Assembly: GCF_024054175.1 (NCBI RefSeq)
Contig: NZ_JAMXLA010000001.1
Span: 3,380,140-3,444,139 of the forward strand
Direction: 5' to 3'
DNA: 64,000 bases
From: Flavobacterium sp. NRK1
GTDB taxonomy: Bacteria > Bacteroidota > Bacteroidia > Flavobacteriales > Flavobacteriaceae
Below, piece by piece: positions 8,157-17,804 of this stretch. A program made the translations under genes and the position numbers. Below the pieces are notes generated by a model. The model ran no database searches, was not told the origin of the DNA, and saw only the letters and a program-made list of their open reading frames with translations. The stretch's first letter is position 1. Every line of letters begins with the position of its first letter.

Positions 8157-9131
8157 ATGAAGAAAATGAAAGTATTAGCAAATGACGGTATATCTAAAAG
8201 CGGTGTAACAGCTCTTGAAGATGGCGGATTTGAAGTTATAACAACAAAAGTAGCACAGGAACAGGTTGCCAATTATATTAATGCAAATAATATTAGTGTA
8301 TTATTAGTACGCAGTGCTACTAAAGTACGTAAAGATATTATAGATACCTGTCCGGGTCTTAAAATTATTGGGCGCGGCGGTGTTGGTATGGATAATATTG
8401 ATGTAGATTATGCCCGTGAAAAAGGTATTCATGTTATTAACACTCCGGCTTCGTCTTCAGACTCTGTAGCAGAACTTGTATTTGCACACTTATTTAGCGG
8501 GGTTCGTTTTCTTTATGATTCCAACAGAAATATGCCTCTTGAAGGAGATACTAATTTTGACGGTCTTAAAAAAGCCTATGCTAACGGTATAGAACTTCGT
8601 GGAAAAACGTTAGGTATTATCGGTTTTGGTCGTATAGGCCGCTCTGTGGCAAGAATAGCACTTGGTTTAGGCATGCGTGTTATTGCTTCAGATAAATTTG
8701 AACACAGCGCAGAAATACGCGTTGATTTTTATAATGGACAGTTTATTAATGTAGCTATACCTACTGAACCTATTGAGGATATATTAAAACATTCTGATTT
8801 TGTAACACTTCACGTACCTGCACAGGACAATGGTTATGTAATAGGAGCAGCGCAATTTGAAGCTATGAAAGACGGTGTAGGTATAATAAATGCTTCACGT
8901 GGCGGTGTTGTAGATGAAGTTGCCCTTATAGATGCTCTTGATTCCGGTAAAGTTGCTTTTGCAGGACTTGATGTTTTTGAGGAAGAACCTAAACCTGCAA
9001 TTCAGGTATTAATGAATCCTAAAGTATCACTTACGCCACATATAGGTGCTGCAACCCTGGAAGCTCAGGATCGTATCGGGACTGAACTTGCTGAACAGAT
9101 CATTAGTTTATTAAAGACAGAGAATTCGTAA
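8157..9131 (+). CDS. serA: D-3-phosphoglycerate dehydrogenase (short form, no ACT domain)
   Basis: 324 residues, D-2-hydroxyacid dehydrogenase family. It oxidises 3-phosphoglycerate with NAD+, the first step of serine synthesis. The N-terminal substrate domain contains GRGGVGMDNIDVDYA. The NAD-binding Rossmann motif is LGIIGFGRIGRS (about 152-163). NASRGGVVDE supplies the catalytic Arg region and TPHIGAATLEAQ the catalytic His. The length is that of the short type lacking the C-terminal ACT regulatory domain, so serine feedback through ACT is not expected. Position after serC supports the assignment. The alternative start MKVLAND is three codons downstream. Confidence 0.88.
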   Translation: MKKMKVLANDGISKSGVTALEDGGFEVITTKVAQEQVANYINANNISVLLVRSATKVRKDIIDTCPGLKIIGRGGVGMDNIDVDYAREKGIHVINTPASSSDSVAELVFAHLFSGVRFLYDSNRNMPLEGDTNFDGLKKAYANGIELRGKTLGIIGFGRIGRSVARIALGLGMRVIASDKFEHSAEIRVDFYNGQFINVAIPTEPIEDILKHSDFVTLHVPAQDNGYVIGAAQFEAMKDGVGIINASRGGVVDEVALIDALDSGKVAFAGLDVFEEEPKPAIQVLMNPKVSLTPHIGAATLEAQDRIGTELAEQIISLLKTENS

Positions 9132-9151
9132 TTCAATTTTTTTTTATATCA

Positions 9152-9180
9152 AATTAAAGCTCCCTTTGGGAGCTTTAATT
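9152..9180 (+). terminator. intrinsic terminator after serA
   Basis: Perfect 13-base inverted repeat AATTAAAGCTCCC / GGGAGCTTTAATT with a 3-base loop, followed by T-rich sequence. It starts 21 bases after the stop. Confidence 0.85.
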
Positions 9181-9191
9181 ATTTTATTTTA

Positions 9192-9257
9192 TCATTCTAA
9201 ACGTAATCCAATGAAGTGAAGAATCTTATAATACAAATAGATTCTTTGTCAGAATGA
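9192..9257. repeat. nested inverted repeat, REP/MITE-like
   Basis: Outer arms TCATTCT (9192-9198) / AGAATGA (9251-9257) and inner arms AAGAATCT (9219-9226) / AGATTCTT (9239-9246). The wording is like dispersed 'TCATTCTGA...GAAGAATCT' elements recalled from Bacteroidota intergenic regions. It lies between convergent serA and sua5, with no reading frame. Confidence 0.6.
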
Positions 9258-9268
9258 CAGGCAGCATG

Positions 9269-9889
9269 CTAAAAAATATCAATATCTCCTTTACCCTCCC
9301 TTATTACTACCGGTTCATCACCCGAAAGATCAATTATGGTTGATGCTGTATTATCTCCATAACCCCCATCTATAACAGCATCAACACGATTTTGCCATTT
9401 TTCGAATATAAGTTCAGGATCAGTACTATATTCAAGTACCTCATCTTCATCATGAATAGATGTTGAAACAATAGGATTTCCTAACTGACGTACTATTTCT
9501 AGCGCTATATTATTATCAGGTACACGAATACCAACAGTTGTTTTCTTTTTAAATTCTTTAGGTAGGTTATTATTACCCGGTAAAATAAAAGTATAGGGTC
9601 CCGGCAATGATCTTTTAAGTATTTTAAAAGTAGAAGTATCTATTTGTTTCACATAGTCGGAAATATTACTTAAATCACTGCATACAAAGGAAAAATTAGC
9701 CTTATCCAGTTTTATACCTTTTATCCTTGCAATTTTTTCAAGCGCTTTAGTATTTGTAATATCACACCCAAGCCCATATACTGTATCTGTAGGATATATT
9801 ATTAATCCACCATCCCGTAATATTTTTACAACTCGTGCAATTTCCTTTTCGTTAGGATTTTCGGGGTATATCTTTATAAATTGAGCCAT
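9269..9889 (-). CDS. Sua5/YciO/YrdC family protein (L-threonylcarbamoyladenylate synthase-like)
   Basis: 206 residues. It carries the YrdC-domain signature PTDTVYGLGCD (residues 33-43) and downstream basic stretches for nucleotide and RNA binding. YrdC/Sua5 enzymes make threonylcarbamoyl-AMP from threonine, bicarbonate and ATP for tRNA t6A37 modification. The protein is a single YrdC domain without the C-terminal Sua5 domain. KANFSFVCSDLSNIS and the overall layout look closest to YciO, whose activity is less clear. The t6A role is therefore likely but not certain. It is transcribed alone on the minus strand. Confidence 0.85.
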   Translation of the reverse strand: MAQFIKIYPENPNEKEIARVVKILRDGGLIIYPTDTVYGLGCDITNTKALEKIARIKGIKLDKANFSFVCSDLSNISDYVKQIDTSTFKILKRSLPGPYTFILPGNNNLPKEFKKKTTVGIRVPDNNIALEIVRQLGNPIVSTSIHDEDEVLEYSTDPELIFEKWQNRVDAVIDGGYGDNTASTIIDLSGDEPVVIREGKGDIDIF

Positions 9890-10042
9890 AATTAAATTTC
9901 ATCTTCAGGCAAGATTCTAAATTTGAATCGCCTTATTCATTAACACTATTAAAGTTACAAATTTACACTATCAATCTTTACCTTATTAACACATATTTAC
10001 TATTAACTATAAAATTTTAAAATAAAAGTAAATGCAATTATA

Positions 10043-10050
10043 TATATTTG
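10043..10050 (+). promoter_or_regulatory. -7 element upstream of the 10087 gene
   Basis: TATATTTG, a TAnnTTTG match, 36 bases before the ATG at 10087. No clear -33 TTG. It supports the ATG at 10087 over the upstream TTG at 10057. Confidence 0.4.
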
Positions 10051-10086
10051 TGAGTATTGGTTTGTTCTGCTTCTATTCACCACCTT

Positions 10087-10749
10087 ATGAGAATACATAA
10101 ATACAAATTAAAAATCCCGAAAGATGAAACTTTTGAAAGCATTATGCTTGAAAGAGATAATGGTGCCAAATTTGTATTTTATGAATATGTGGTACCAAGG
10201 CCTATTATTGCTCCCGGACGAGCTCCTTCAAAAATCTATTTCGTTAAAAAAGGAGACCATAAAAGATATTATAGAAAATATAATTTAATAACACTTTTGT
10301 GGGGATGGTGGGGTTTACCTTTTGGTCCTGTATATGTTTATAAAGTTGTTGCAAATAATAAAAAGGGAAACAACGTTACAGAAGACGTATATGAAAACCT
10401 CACCAGAGAAGATTTTGAGCAAAGGCTGGTAGTAATAAAAACCGTTGCTACATTATTCATTCCTGTTGATAAGTCATCTTTTAGGGAGCTTACTAAATGT
10501 CTAAAAAAACACTCTCAAAAAAGAGGCAGATTTACATCTAACCCCATAGCCGGATTATATATAGATTCTGAAACACCTACCATTTATATTGGCTTGGATG
10601 CAAATGATATGGATAAAAAATATGATCTTAAAAAAGAGGTTTATAATTATTTTTATTCGCACACAAAATTTGAATTTGTAAACTTAAGCGATGATACTGA
10701 AATAGTGACTAAGCTTAAGCAGCAAGGCACATATATACAATGCGATTAG
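10087..10749 (+). CDS. conserved-looking hypothetical protein
   Basis: 220 residues from the ATG at 10087 (MRIHKYKLKIPKDE); a longer reading from TTG 10057 is less likely. No signal peptide. A basic N-terminal half includes SKIYFVKKGDHKRYYRKYN, then an aromatic stretch LLWGWWGLPFGPVYVY (about residues 80-95) that may contact or enter the membrane, then an acidic/amphipathic C-terminus. No family recognised. It is alone on the plus strand, with its stop only 3 bases before the convergent helicase gene ends, so no room is left for a separate terminator. Confidence 0.65.
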   Translation: MRIHKYKLKIPKDETFESIMLERDNGAKFVFYEYVVPRPIIAPGRAPSKIYFVKKGDHKRYYRKYNLITLLWGWWGLPFGPVYVYKVVANNKKGNNVTEDVYENLTREDFEQRLVVIKTVATLFIPVDKSSFRELTKCLKKHSQKRGRFTSNPIAGLYIDSETPTIYIGLDANDMDKKYDLKKEVYNYFYSHTKFEFVNLSDDTEIVTKLKQQGTYIQCD

Positions 10750-10752
10750 CAA

Positions 10753-13095
10753 TTATTCCAATATATCAAGTTTAGCAAACCTCAGCAGTAATTTTTTAAT
10801 ACCGCCTACTTCAAACTGAATTTCGGCCTTTTTGTCGGCTCCTACACCCTCGAGATTAAGTACTTTACCCCTGCCAAAGCGTTCATGCATTACAACATTT
10901 CCAACAATAAGTTTAGTATCCGGCATTGCGGCACCCGATGAAACAGGAGCATTACCTGACATTGGTTTCAATTTTCTAATAGGCAAATCGGGTTTAGGAT
11001 CATTATCTGTAACCCATTTTGGCGGTGCTGTATTGATAGGCTTAGTTTGCCTCAATTTTGATTTATCTATATCTCCAAAAATATCTGAATTGATCATCGG
11101 CTTATAACGATAATTACTCTCTGCCGGAGTTAGATATTCCAGGAATTTATCTGTTATTTCTTCAATAAATCGGGAAGGTTCGCTATCTACAAGTTTACCC
11201 CAGCGGTAACGCGACTGAGCATAGGTTAAATAAGCCTGATGTTCCGCTCGTGTAAGAGCAACGTAAAATAACCTCCGCTCCTCTTCAAGCTCACTACGTG
11301 TGTTAAGGCTCATTGCGCTTGGAAACAGGTCTTCTTCCATACCTACAATAAATACATATGGAAACTCAAGGCCTTTAGCAAGGTGAATCGTCATTAGTGC
11401 AACACGGTCATCATCTCCGGTATCTTTATCAAGATCTGTAGCAAGGGCAACATCTTCCAAAAATTCTGACAGTGCACCACGGGCACCATCTACCTCTTTT
11501 TGTCCTTCAATAAAGTCGCGCATACCATTTAGCAGCTCTTCTATATTCTCTATACGGGCAATACCTTCAGGTGTGGCGTCTTTCTTAAGCTCCTGTATAA
11601 GCCCGGTTTTTTTCGTTACAAGTTCAGCAAGATAAAAAGCATCATGATCCTGATTAAGAATCTGAAAACTCTTTATCATGGTTACAAAATCCTGCAGTTT
11701 ATTTTTTGTACCACTGGTAAGTTTAAGATCTATGCGGTCTATGTTCTCCATAACTTCAAAAACAGAACGACCGTAATGATTAGCAGCTACAGTAAGCTTT
11801 TCAATGGTACTGTTACCAATTCCCCTTGCAGGGTAATTTATAATACGCATCAATGCCTCTTCATCTTTAGGATTAATAATCATCCTTAAATAAGCAAGCA
11901 CATCTTTAATTTCTTTTCTTTGATAAAAGGATAGTCCTCCATAAATACGGTACGGAATATCTCTTTTACGCAGTGCATCTTCCATAGCACGCGACTGTGC
12001 ATTGGTACGGTACAAAATAGCAAAACTTCCGTTATTTAACTGGTTTTGCATTTTTTGCTCAAATATAGTACTGGCTACAAAACGGCCTTCTTCTCCATCG
12101 GTAAGACTGCGGTGCACTTTTATTTTTGGCCCTTCATCATTAGATGTCCAGACTACTTTATCAAGCTTGGTTTTATTTTTATCTATAATAGCATTTGCAG
12201 CTTCTACTATATTTTTACTTGAACGGTAATTTTGTTCAAGACGGTACATTTGTACATTATCATAATCCTTCTGAAAATTAAGGATATTATTAATATTAGC
12301 CCCCCTAAAGGCATAAATACTCTGTGCATCATCTCCTACCACGCAAATATTCTGAAATCTGTCTGACAAAGCACGAACAATAAGATACTGTGAATGGTTG
12401 GTATCCTGATACTCATCTACAAGTATATACCTAAACCTGTCCTGGTACTTCATCAATACATCCGGAAAACGGGTAAGCAGCTCATTGGTTCGTAATAAAA
12501 GATCGTCAAAATCCATTGCCCCCGACTTAAAGCATCGTTCTACGTAGGCTTCATAAATTTCGCCCAAACGTGGCTTTTTAGACATTGCATCAGCTTCCTG
12601 AAGTTCCGGATTATTAAAATATGCCTTAACAGTAATAAGGCTGTTTTTATAACTTGATATTCTGCCTAAAACCTGTTTCGGTTTATATACATCTTTGTCA
12701 AGCTGTTTTTCTTTAATTATTGCACTTATAAGCCTAACGCTGTCCTGAGTATCATAAATTGTAAAGTTAGACGGGTAGCCAAGTTTATCGGCCTCAAATC
12801 GAAGAATTTTAGCAAAAATAGAGTGAAATGTACCCATCCATAGATTTTTAGCTTCAGAGTTACCTACTATATCTGCTATACGTTTTTTCATTTCTTTTGC
12901 TGCCTTATTGGTAAAGGTTAGCGCAAGAATATTAAAAGCATCTACTCCCTGACTCATCAAGTAAGCAATACGTATGGTTAGTACCCTTGTTTTTCCCGAA
13001 CCTGCACCTGCTATAACGATCATCGGACCATCTTTTTGCAGCGTTGGTGCCTGCTGGGCTTCATTTAACTGGCTTATATAACTGTGAATATCCAT
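10753..13095 (-). CDS. UvrD/PcrA-type superfamily 1 DNA helicase
   Basis: 780 residues, 3'-5' DNA helicase for repair and replication-fork processing. Motif I is AGAGSGKT (29-36), motif II DEYQDT (227-232), motif III GDDAQSIYAFRGA, motif IV QNYRSS, motif V TIHLAKGLEFP and motif VI RRLFYVALTRAE. The C-terminal ~50 residues (VGNVVMHERFGRGKVLNLEG) form the Tudor-like domain found in PcrA, which contacts RNA polymerase. No nuclease domain is present. A DUF2809 membrane protein gene lies 31 bases upstream on the same strand and may be co-transcribed. Confidence 0.95.
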   Translation of the reverse strand: MDIHSYISQLNEAQQAPTLQKDGPMIVIAGAGSGKTRVLTIRIAYLMSQGVDAFNILALTFTNKAAKEMKKRIADIVGNSEAKNLWMGTFHSIFAKILRFEADKLGYPSNFTIYDTQDSVRLISAIIKEKQLDKDVYKPKQVLGRISSYKNSLITVKAYFNNPELQEADAMSKKPRLGEIYEAYVERCFKSGAMDFDDLLLRTNELLTRFPDVLMKYQDRFRYILVDEYQDTNHSQYLIVRALSDRFQNICVVGDDAQSIYAFRGANINNILNFQKDYDNVQMYRLEQNYRSSKNIVEAANAIIDKNKTKLDKVVWTSNDEGPKIKVHRSLTDGEEGRFVASTIFEQKMQNQLNNGSFAILYRTNAQSRAMEDALRKRDIPYRIYGGLSFYQRKEIKDVLAYLRMIINPKDEEALMRIINYPARGIGNSTIEKLTVAANHYGRSVFEVMENIDRIDLKLTSGTKNKLQDFVTMIKSFQILNQDHDAFYLAELVTKKTGLIQELKKDATPEGIARIENIEELLNGMRDFIEGQKEVDGARGALSEFLEDVALATDLDKDTGDDDRVALMTIHLAKGLEFPYVFIVGMEEDLFPSAMSLNTRSELEEERRLFYVALTRAEHQAYLTYAQSRYRWGKLVDSEPSRFIEEITDKFLEYLTPAESNYRYKPMINSDIFGDIDKSKLRQTKPINTAPPKWVTDNDPKPDLPIRKLKPMSGNAPVSSGAAMPDTKLIVGNVVMHERFGRGKVLNLEGVGADKKAEIQFEVGGIKKLLLRFAKLDILE

Positions 13096-13126
13096 TTTTG
13101 CAATTTACTACGCAAAAATAGACATT

Positions 13127-13534
13127 TTAAGTGACATTACCTTTAGTCATTTTAGTTCGGGAAAGCATAAAATTTTCAAAAATAAATGCTGCAACTACGC
13201 CTATGATATATGCTAATAGGTCACTCCATAAAAAGCCTGAACCTAATATAAGTTTACCCGGTAATGTTTGTCTTACAACAACAATCCATTCAGAATTATA
13301 TAACTGTAAAAACTCTATACTAAAGCAGATAAATAGAGCCATATATGCTCTCGTGTATTTGTTTTTATGTACAACAATAAAACTAACTATGTAAAACATC
13401 ATAAAAGCATATAATATATCTCCCAGATACAAATTCACAATATCGGGGAACCATGCTTTTTTCAATCTTACAAGCAGTCCTGTTAAAATTGTTAAACAAC
13501 AAATAATTAAATACATTACCCTTTTGTTCATCAT
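13127..13534 (-). CDS. DUF2809 family integral membrane protein
   Basis: 135 residues with four hydrophobic segments (about 6-24, 37-56, 64-82 and 103-124). Motifs include LVRLKKAWFPDIVNLYLGDILYA near the N-terminus and FLWSDLLAYIIGVVAAF at the C-terminus, matching the DUF2809 family of small inner-membrane proteins. Function unknown. Upstream of the helicase gene on the same strand with a 31-base gap. Confidence 0.8.
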   Translation of the reverse strand: MMNKRVMYLIICCLTILTGLLVRLKKAWFPDIVNLYLGDILYAFMMFYIVSFIVVHKNKYTRAYMALFICFSIEFLQLYNSEWIVVVRQTLPGKLILGSGFLWSDLLAYIIGVVAAFIFENFMLSRTKMTKGNVT

Positions 13535-13673
13535 TGTTTTTTTAATACATTAAATATAATTGCAAATTATTTGAATAGCGCATTACAGGAAAAACTTATT
13601 TCCTTATTTTCGCTTTTTACAATTAGTATGTCTCTGTGACGTTATATCTTAAAAAACACCATAATTATAACTT

Positions 13674-14201
13674 ATGAACGCTGACAAAATTATTGAACTT
13701 GCCTTTTATACACTACCGGCTCTGATAACCGGAGGCGTTGCCTATTACTTTTTTAATATGCATACGAGTAATGAAGAAGGAAGACGACGCTATCTTATAC
13801 ATAAAGAAGCACAAAAAAATGCTTTACCTCTACGTTTACAAGCTTATGAAAGGCTGACGCTATTCCTGGAAAGAACAAATCCTGCCAAATTGCTTATACG
13901 TATTACTCCCCAATCTTCAAACAAGCACGATTATGAAGAATATCTTATATCTCAAATAGAGGTTGAATATGAACATAATCTTTCGCAACAGATATACATA
14001 TCATCTGAAAGCTGGGACATTGTTACAACAGCAAAAAATGCAACAATACAAATGATACGTAAAACAAGTTCAGATTCTACTATTGCAACAGCACAGGATT
14101 TGCGTGAAACGATACTCAAAAACCTTTTTGATAAGCAAAGTCCGAGCAGTGTAGGTATAGCTCATTTAAAAAATGAAGTATCCGGACTTTGGAGTGAATA
14201 A
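13674..14201 (+). CDS. conserved membrane-anchored hypothetical protein
   Basis: 175 residues. One N-terminal membrane segment (about 8-27: LAFYTLPALITGGVAYYFF), then a cytoplasmic helical domain (LRLQAYERLTLFLERTNPAKLLIRI, LISQIEVEYEHNLSQQIYI, SESWDIVTTAKNATIQMIR). The pattern is familiar from a short Bacteroidota-only family of unknown function (recalled as a DUF; number not certain). A clean hairpin terminator follows. Confidence 0.7.
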   Translation: MNADKIIELAFYTLPALITGGVAYYFFNMHTSNEEGRRRYLIHKEAQKNALPLRLQAYERLTLFLERTNPAKLLIRITPQSSNKHDYEEYLISQIEVEYEHNLSQQIYISSESWDIVTTAKNATIQMIRKTSSDSTIATAQDLRETILKNLFDKQSPSSVGIAHLKNEVSGLWSE

Positions 14202-14214
14202 ATATTTTTAAGCG

Positions 14215-14238
14215 AAAAGCATCTTGAAGATGCTTTTT
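14215..14238 (+). terminator. intrinsic terminator
   Basis: Stem AAAAGCATCT / AGATGCTTTT with a 3-base loop followed by T residues, 14 bases after the stop of the membrane-anchored protein. Confidence 0.85.
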
Positions 14239-14278
14239 TTGTACATATTTATTATTTTTATAGTAAATATCTTATAAT

Positions 14279-15031
14279 ATGAGAAAAACATACTATTCCT
14301 TAATTATCTGTTTCTATATAAATGTATTTTTTGCACAAACCGTGCAGGATGTTATTGGAGACTGGGAGTTCTATTCCTTAGAAGTAAAAGAGTCTGAAGC
14401 GAAACCTCAGGAAGCTAAAGCAAAATTAACACCGTTAATGAATAGTATGAAAATAAAGCTCAACAGCGATAAAAGCTATGAGTCAAGCCTTTTAGGTATT
14501 ACTGAAACAGGAAGATGGGATATAAAAGATAAAAACATTGAATTTATTACCAATGACGGTAAAATGTATGGCTACCCTATTACAGCTTATGAAAAAAATA
14601 AGCTTACATTAGATCATACAAAAATTTACCTTATATTGTCCCGTGTCGGTGCCGGACTACCGTCTGCTCAGATGGCAGCAACCCCTCATGAAAAATCCAA
14701 TTATCAGGTTATTACCCCAAATATTATTACAAAAAAATGGTTTCTTAAACAACGTCCTGCTCCCGCTAACCTTACCGAAAAGCAAAAAGAAGATTTTGGC
14801 GAAATGCTTTCGGGAAGTTATATTGAATTCAGTCCTAACAATAAATGCATCCTTCAATTAGGTAGTAAAAAAGAAAATGGGCAATGGACACTAAATAATA
14901 CTAAAACTGGTGTAAAAACTACATTCAAAAATATACCTGCTCAATGGATGTTTATAAAAGTGTCTGCCAGTGACCTTATAATAGAAGATGCCTCTTCACA
15001 TGAACAATGGGTATTTTCTTCTATTGAATAA
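14279..15031 (+). CDS. secreted protein with two lipocalin-like domains
   Basis: 250 residues; signal peptide to about residue 19 (ending FAQT). Two lipocalin-like beta-barrel halves: residues ~24-120 (VIGDWEFYSLEVKE ... GRWDIKDKNIEF) and ~142-248 (ITKKWFLKQRPAP ... GQWTLNNTKTGVKT ... HEQWVFSS). Each begins with the G/K-x-W strand and contains the G-x-W-x-[IL] strand recalled from Bacteroidota lipocalin-like families. A ligand cannot be inferred. Only 6 bases separate it from the next gene, suggesting co-transcription. Confidence 0.7.
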   Translation: MRKTYYSLIICFYINVFFAQTVQDVIGDWEFYSLEVKESEAKPQEAKAKLTPLMNSMKIKLNSDKSYESSLLGITETGRWDIKDKNIEFITNDGKMYGYPITAYEKNKLTLDHTKIYLILSRVGAGLPSAQMAATPHEKSNYQVITPNIITKKWFLKQRPAPANLTEKQKEDFGEMLSGSYIEFSPNNKCILQLGSKKENGQWTLNNTKTGVKTTFKNIPAQWMFIKVSASDLIIEDASSHEQWVFSSIE

Positions 15032-15037
15032 AAACTT

Positions 15038-15736
15038 ATGCATAACAAAACATTTAAAACCTATTTCAACTGGAGTTCCGGTAAAGACAGTGCTCTTGCT
15101 TTATACTATTTATTGCAGGACAAAAATTATAGTGTCGATTATTTATTAACATCAGTTAATTCACATTACAACCGTGTAAGTATGCATGGGTTAAGGAAGG
15201 AGCTATTAGAAAAACAGGTTCAGGCTGTAGGAATTCCGGGTACAAACATTGAATTATTGGAGCAGCCTACAAATGCAGAATATGAGACTATAATGAAAGG
15301 CAAAGTTGAAAATTTACTTACTGAAGGATATGAATATGCTGCATTTGGTGATATTTTTTTAGAAGACCTGAAAACCTATCGTGAAAATCAATTAAAGCCT
15401 TTCGGTATTAAAACTGTATTTCCCCTATGGAAAAAAGACACTAAGAAACTAATGAGCCAGTTTATTGATTTGGGTTTTAAAGCCATTACTGTTTGCATTG
15501 ATGGAAGTAAACTTGACAAATCTTTTGCAGGCCGCATTATAGATCATGATTTTATTAATGATCTGCCGAAAGATGTAGATATATGTGGCGAAAATGGCGA
15601 GTTTCATACCTTTTGCTTTGATGGGCCTTATTTTAAAAAGCCTGTAAACTTCACCAAAGGTGAAATCATCATGCGGGAATATAATACTAAAGGTTTTAAG
15701 TCAAAGTTCTGGTTTTGTGATTTACTACCGGAATAA
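15038..15736 (+). CDS. Dph6-related ATP pyrophosphatase (diphthine-ammonia ligase-like)
   Basis: 232 residues. The N-type PP-loop SSGKDSA (13-19) identifies an ATP pyrophosphatase. SMHGLRKELLEKQVQAVGIP, AFGDIFLEDLKTYRENQL and the C-terminal DICGENGEFHTFCFDGP match the Dph6/COG2102 (TIGR00290) family. In eukaryotes Dph6 amidates diphthine on EF-2. Bacteria lack diphthamide, so the bacterial substrate is unknown and the family name should not be read as function. It is 6 bases downstream of the lipocalin-like gene and converges with the M1 peptidase gene, with one base between stops. Confidence 0.82.
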   Translation: MHNKTFKTYFNWSSGKDSALALYYLLQDKNYSVDYLLTSVNSHYNRVSMHGLRKELLEKQVQAVGIPGTNIELLEQPTNAEYETIMKGKVENLLTEGYEYAAFGDIFLEDLKTYRENQLKPFGIKTVFPLWKKDTKKLMSQFIDLGFKAITVCIDGSKLDKSFAGRIIDHDFINDLPKDVDICGENGEFHTFCFDGPYFKKPVNFTKGEIIMREYNTKGFKSKFWFCDLLPE

Positions 15737-15737
15737 C

Positions 15738-17804
15738 TTATTCTGCCAAAAGTTTTTCTAAACTTTTTTTCTCTGCTTCAGGTAATGTTGGTAACAGGCT
15801 TTCAAACTGCTGTCGGTAACCTTCTTTCTTCAGCAGCTTACGAATGTTATCCTTACCAAATTTTACAAACTGCCATTTATGATGCAGTGTAGCATTTACC
15901 AGATTTTGCAGTACAACCGGATCCTGTTTACCTAAATAAAGCAAGTTAGCTAATGCATTAAGACGCACTGTACTTTCATAACCGGGAGCTGCATAACTTT
16001 GAAGTTCTTCATAAAAACTTTCCTTTTCAGTATCATGATAACCTTTGGCTTTATATGCGAGCGTTAACCACAAAATACGTAGGTTTTTATCATTAAAGCC
16101 TACCCAGTCTTTGCCTGCATCTAAAAATTCATCCTGCCTGTCAGGAAAATTTCTGCAAAGTACATTTATTGCAATTTCGCGTGTTATATAAGAATCATCA
16201 TATAAAAAAGTTTTATACTCCGGTATAAAGCTTTCTGGAAAAACAGTTACAGTTCTTGCAACTGCCTGACGCAGGCGTGTATCTTTATTCTGCATTGCAA
16301 GACGTATAAAATCTTCTTTTTCATCAAAAGGTACATCAGCAGTCTGAAATATAGCTTCTTCTTTTAGTGCATAAAAAGCATTAGATTCCATCATCTGCAT
16401 AAAAACCTTTTTCTTTTCTTCAAAACTATTATTCTGAAGTTCTCCTACTCCAAAATATAATTCCATAAATTCGTTTTGTTTGAGCAATTCTATAGCCTCA
16501 TCAACCTGAAAACTCCCCGATTCAAGCCAGCGTTTTTTCCAGTCGTTAGTGTCATAAGATGAAATTTTGTTAATCTCTGCCAAAAATTCATCGGTATTTA
16601 CATTTTTAAAAGCATATTTTTCCAAATAGGATTTTACAGCAGTTTGAAACGCATCATGGCCTACTCTTTCTCTAAGCACGTGCAAGGCCCATGCACCCTT
16701 TTGATAAAATGAAAGCGAACTTGCCTTTTCGTTTAATACAGGTATTGTATCTGTTTTAGAAGCCTGCTGCAAGCGTTCTGCCATTTGATACATTTCGTAA
16801 TTAAAATGATCTTCCCCAAAAAGCTTCTGCTCGGCAAGCAATGCATAATAGGTTGCAAAACCTTCCTGCAGCCAGTGATGCTTACCGCTTTTGGCTGTAA
16901 CAAGATCGCCAAACCATTGATGAGCCAGCTCATGTGCATTAACATTGGTATAGGTACGGTCATTAAATCCTATAGAATCTACCACAAAATCCTGAGCAAA
17001 AATCGTAGAGGTAGTATTCTCCATTCCTGCATAAAGAAAATCGAGTACGGGAACCTGACGATACACTCCCCAGGGATATTTTACACCTATTTCCTGTTCA
17101 AAAAAATTAAATATATCCCAGCTATAACGATAAGTGGTTGCAAAATCCGCACTGTCTTTTTCTCTTAGATAAAACTCTAAAGGTGTCCCTGAAGCCGAAA
17201 TCATTTCCCATCTTTTAAATTTTCCAATAGCCAGCATAACAAGGTAGCTACTCATAGGATTTTCCATTTGGTAATTCCACTTTTGAGATGCCCCTTTTAT
17301 AGATTTATCTTTAAGCTTTCCATTAGATAAAACAGTATATTCTTTATTAAAAGAAGCAGATATATTAAAAATAACCTTTTCATTTACATCATCAAAACTT
17401 GGCAGCCAATGGCTGGTATATTTACCCTGCCCCTGTGTCCATATCTGAACATCGTTACAATCATTAACAAAATACAATGTTTGTTTTGGCTGTACGGAAT
17501 AATCAAATTCCAGTCTGTTTTTCCCTTTCTTAAACCCCTTATAAAGTTTTAATGCTTTAGAAGAACTTACCCATCCGGCTTTTTTCCCATTAATAGTAAC
17601 ATTACTAAACTGCATGTTATGAGCATCAATAAAAATGGTATCGGTTTTTTTATCAATTACATTGAAAGAATAAACCATTTTACCAATAACTTTTTTTTGA
17701 GGCACATCAAAAGAAATGTCAGCGTTAGCGGTAATAAAATCTACCTTATTAGTTTGCTGTGCAAAAGAAAAAGTAGTTATAAGAAGAAAGAAAAGGTATT
17801 TCAT
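15738..17804 (-). CDS. M1 family metallopeptidase (aminopeptidase N-like)
   Basis: 688 residues with a signal peptide (MKYLFFLLITTFSFAQ). Zinc site HELAH at 291-295 plus Glu314 in WLQEGFA gives the gluzincin HExxH-x18-E pattern. The aminopeptidase exopeptidase motif appears as AGMEN (259-263). A helical HEAT-like C-terminal region (about 440-688) follows. It cleaves N-terminal residues of peptides, here in the periplasm or outer membrane. There is no T9SS C-terminal domain. It is transcribed alone; its upstream neighbour on the other strand is the MscS gene. Confidence 0.92.
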   Translation of the reverse strand: MKYLFFLLITTFSFAQQTNKVDFITANADISFDVPQKKVIGKMVYSFNVIDKKTDTIFIDAHNMQFSNVTINGKKAGWVSSSKALKLYKGFKKGKNRLEFDYSVQPKQTLYFVNDCNDVQIWTQGQGKYTSHWLPSFDDVNEKVIFNISASFNKEYTVLSNGKLKDKSIKGASQKWNYQMENPMSSYLVMLAIGKFKRWEMISASGTPLEFYLREKDSADFATTYRYSWDIFNFFEQEIGVKYPWGVYRQVPVLDFLYAGMENTTSTIFAQDFVVDSIGFNDRTYTNVNAHELAHQWFGDLVTAKSGKHHWLQEGFATYYALLAEQKLFGEDHFNYEMYQMAERLQQASKTDTIPVLNEKASSLSFYQKGAWALHVLRERVGHDAFQTAVKSYLEKYAFKNVNTDEFLAEINKISSYDTNDWKKRWLESGSFQVDEAIELLKQNEFMELYFGVGELQNNSFEEKKKVFMQMMESNAFYALKEEAIFQTADVPFDEKEDFIRLAMQNKDTRLRQAVARTVTVFPESFIPEYKTFLYDDSYITREIAINVLCRNFPDRQDEFLDAGKDWVGFNDKNLRILWLTLAYKAKGYHDTEKESFYEELQSYAAPGYESTVRLNALANLLYLGKQDPVVLQNLVNATLHHKWQFVKFGKDNIRKLLKKEGYRQQFESLLPTLPEAEKKSLEKLLAE

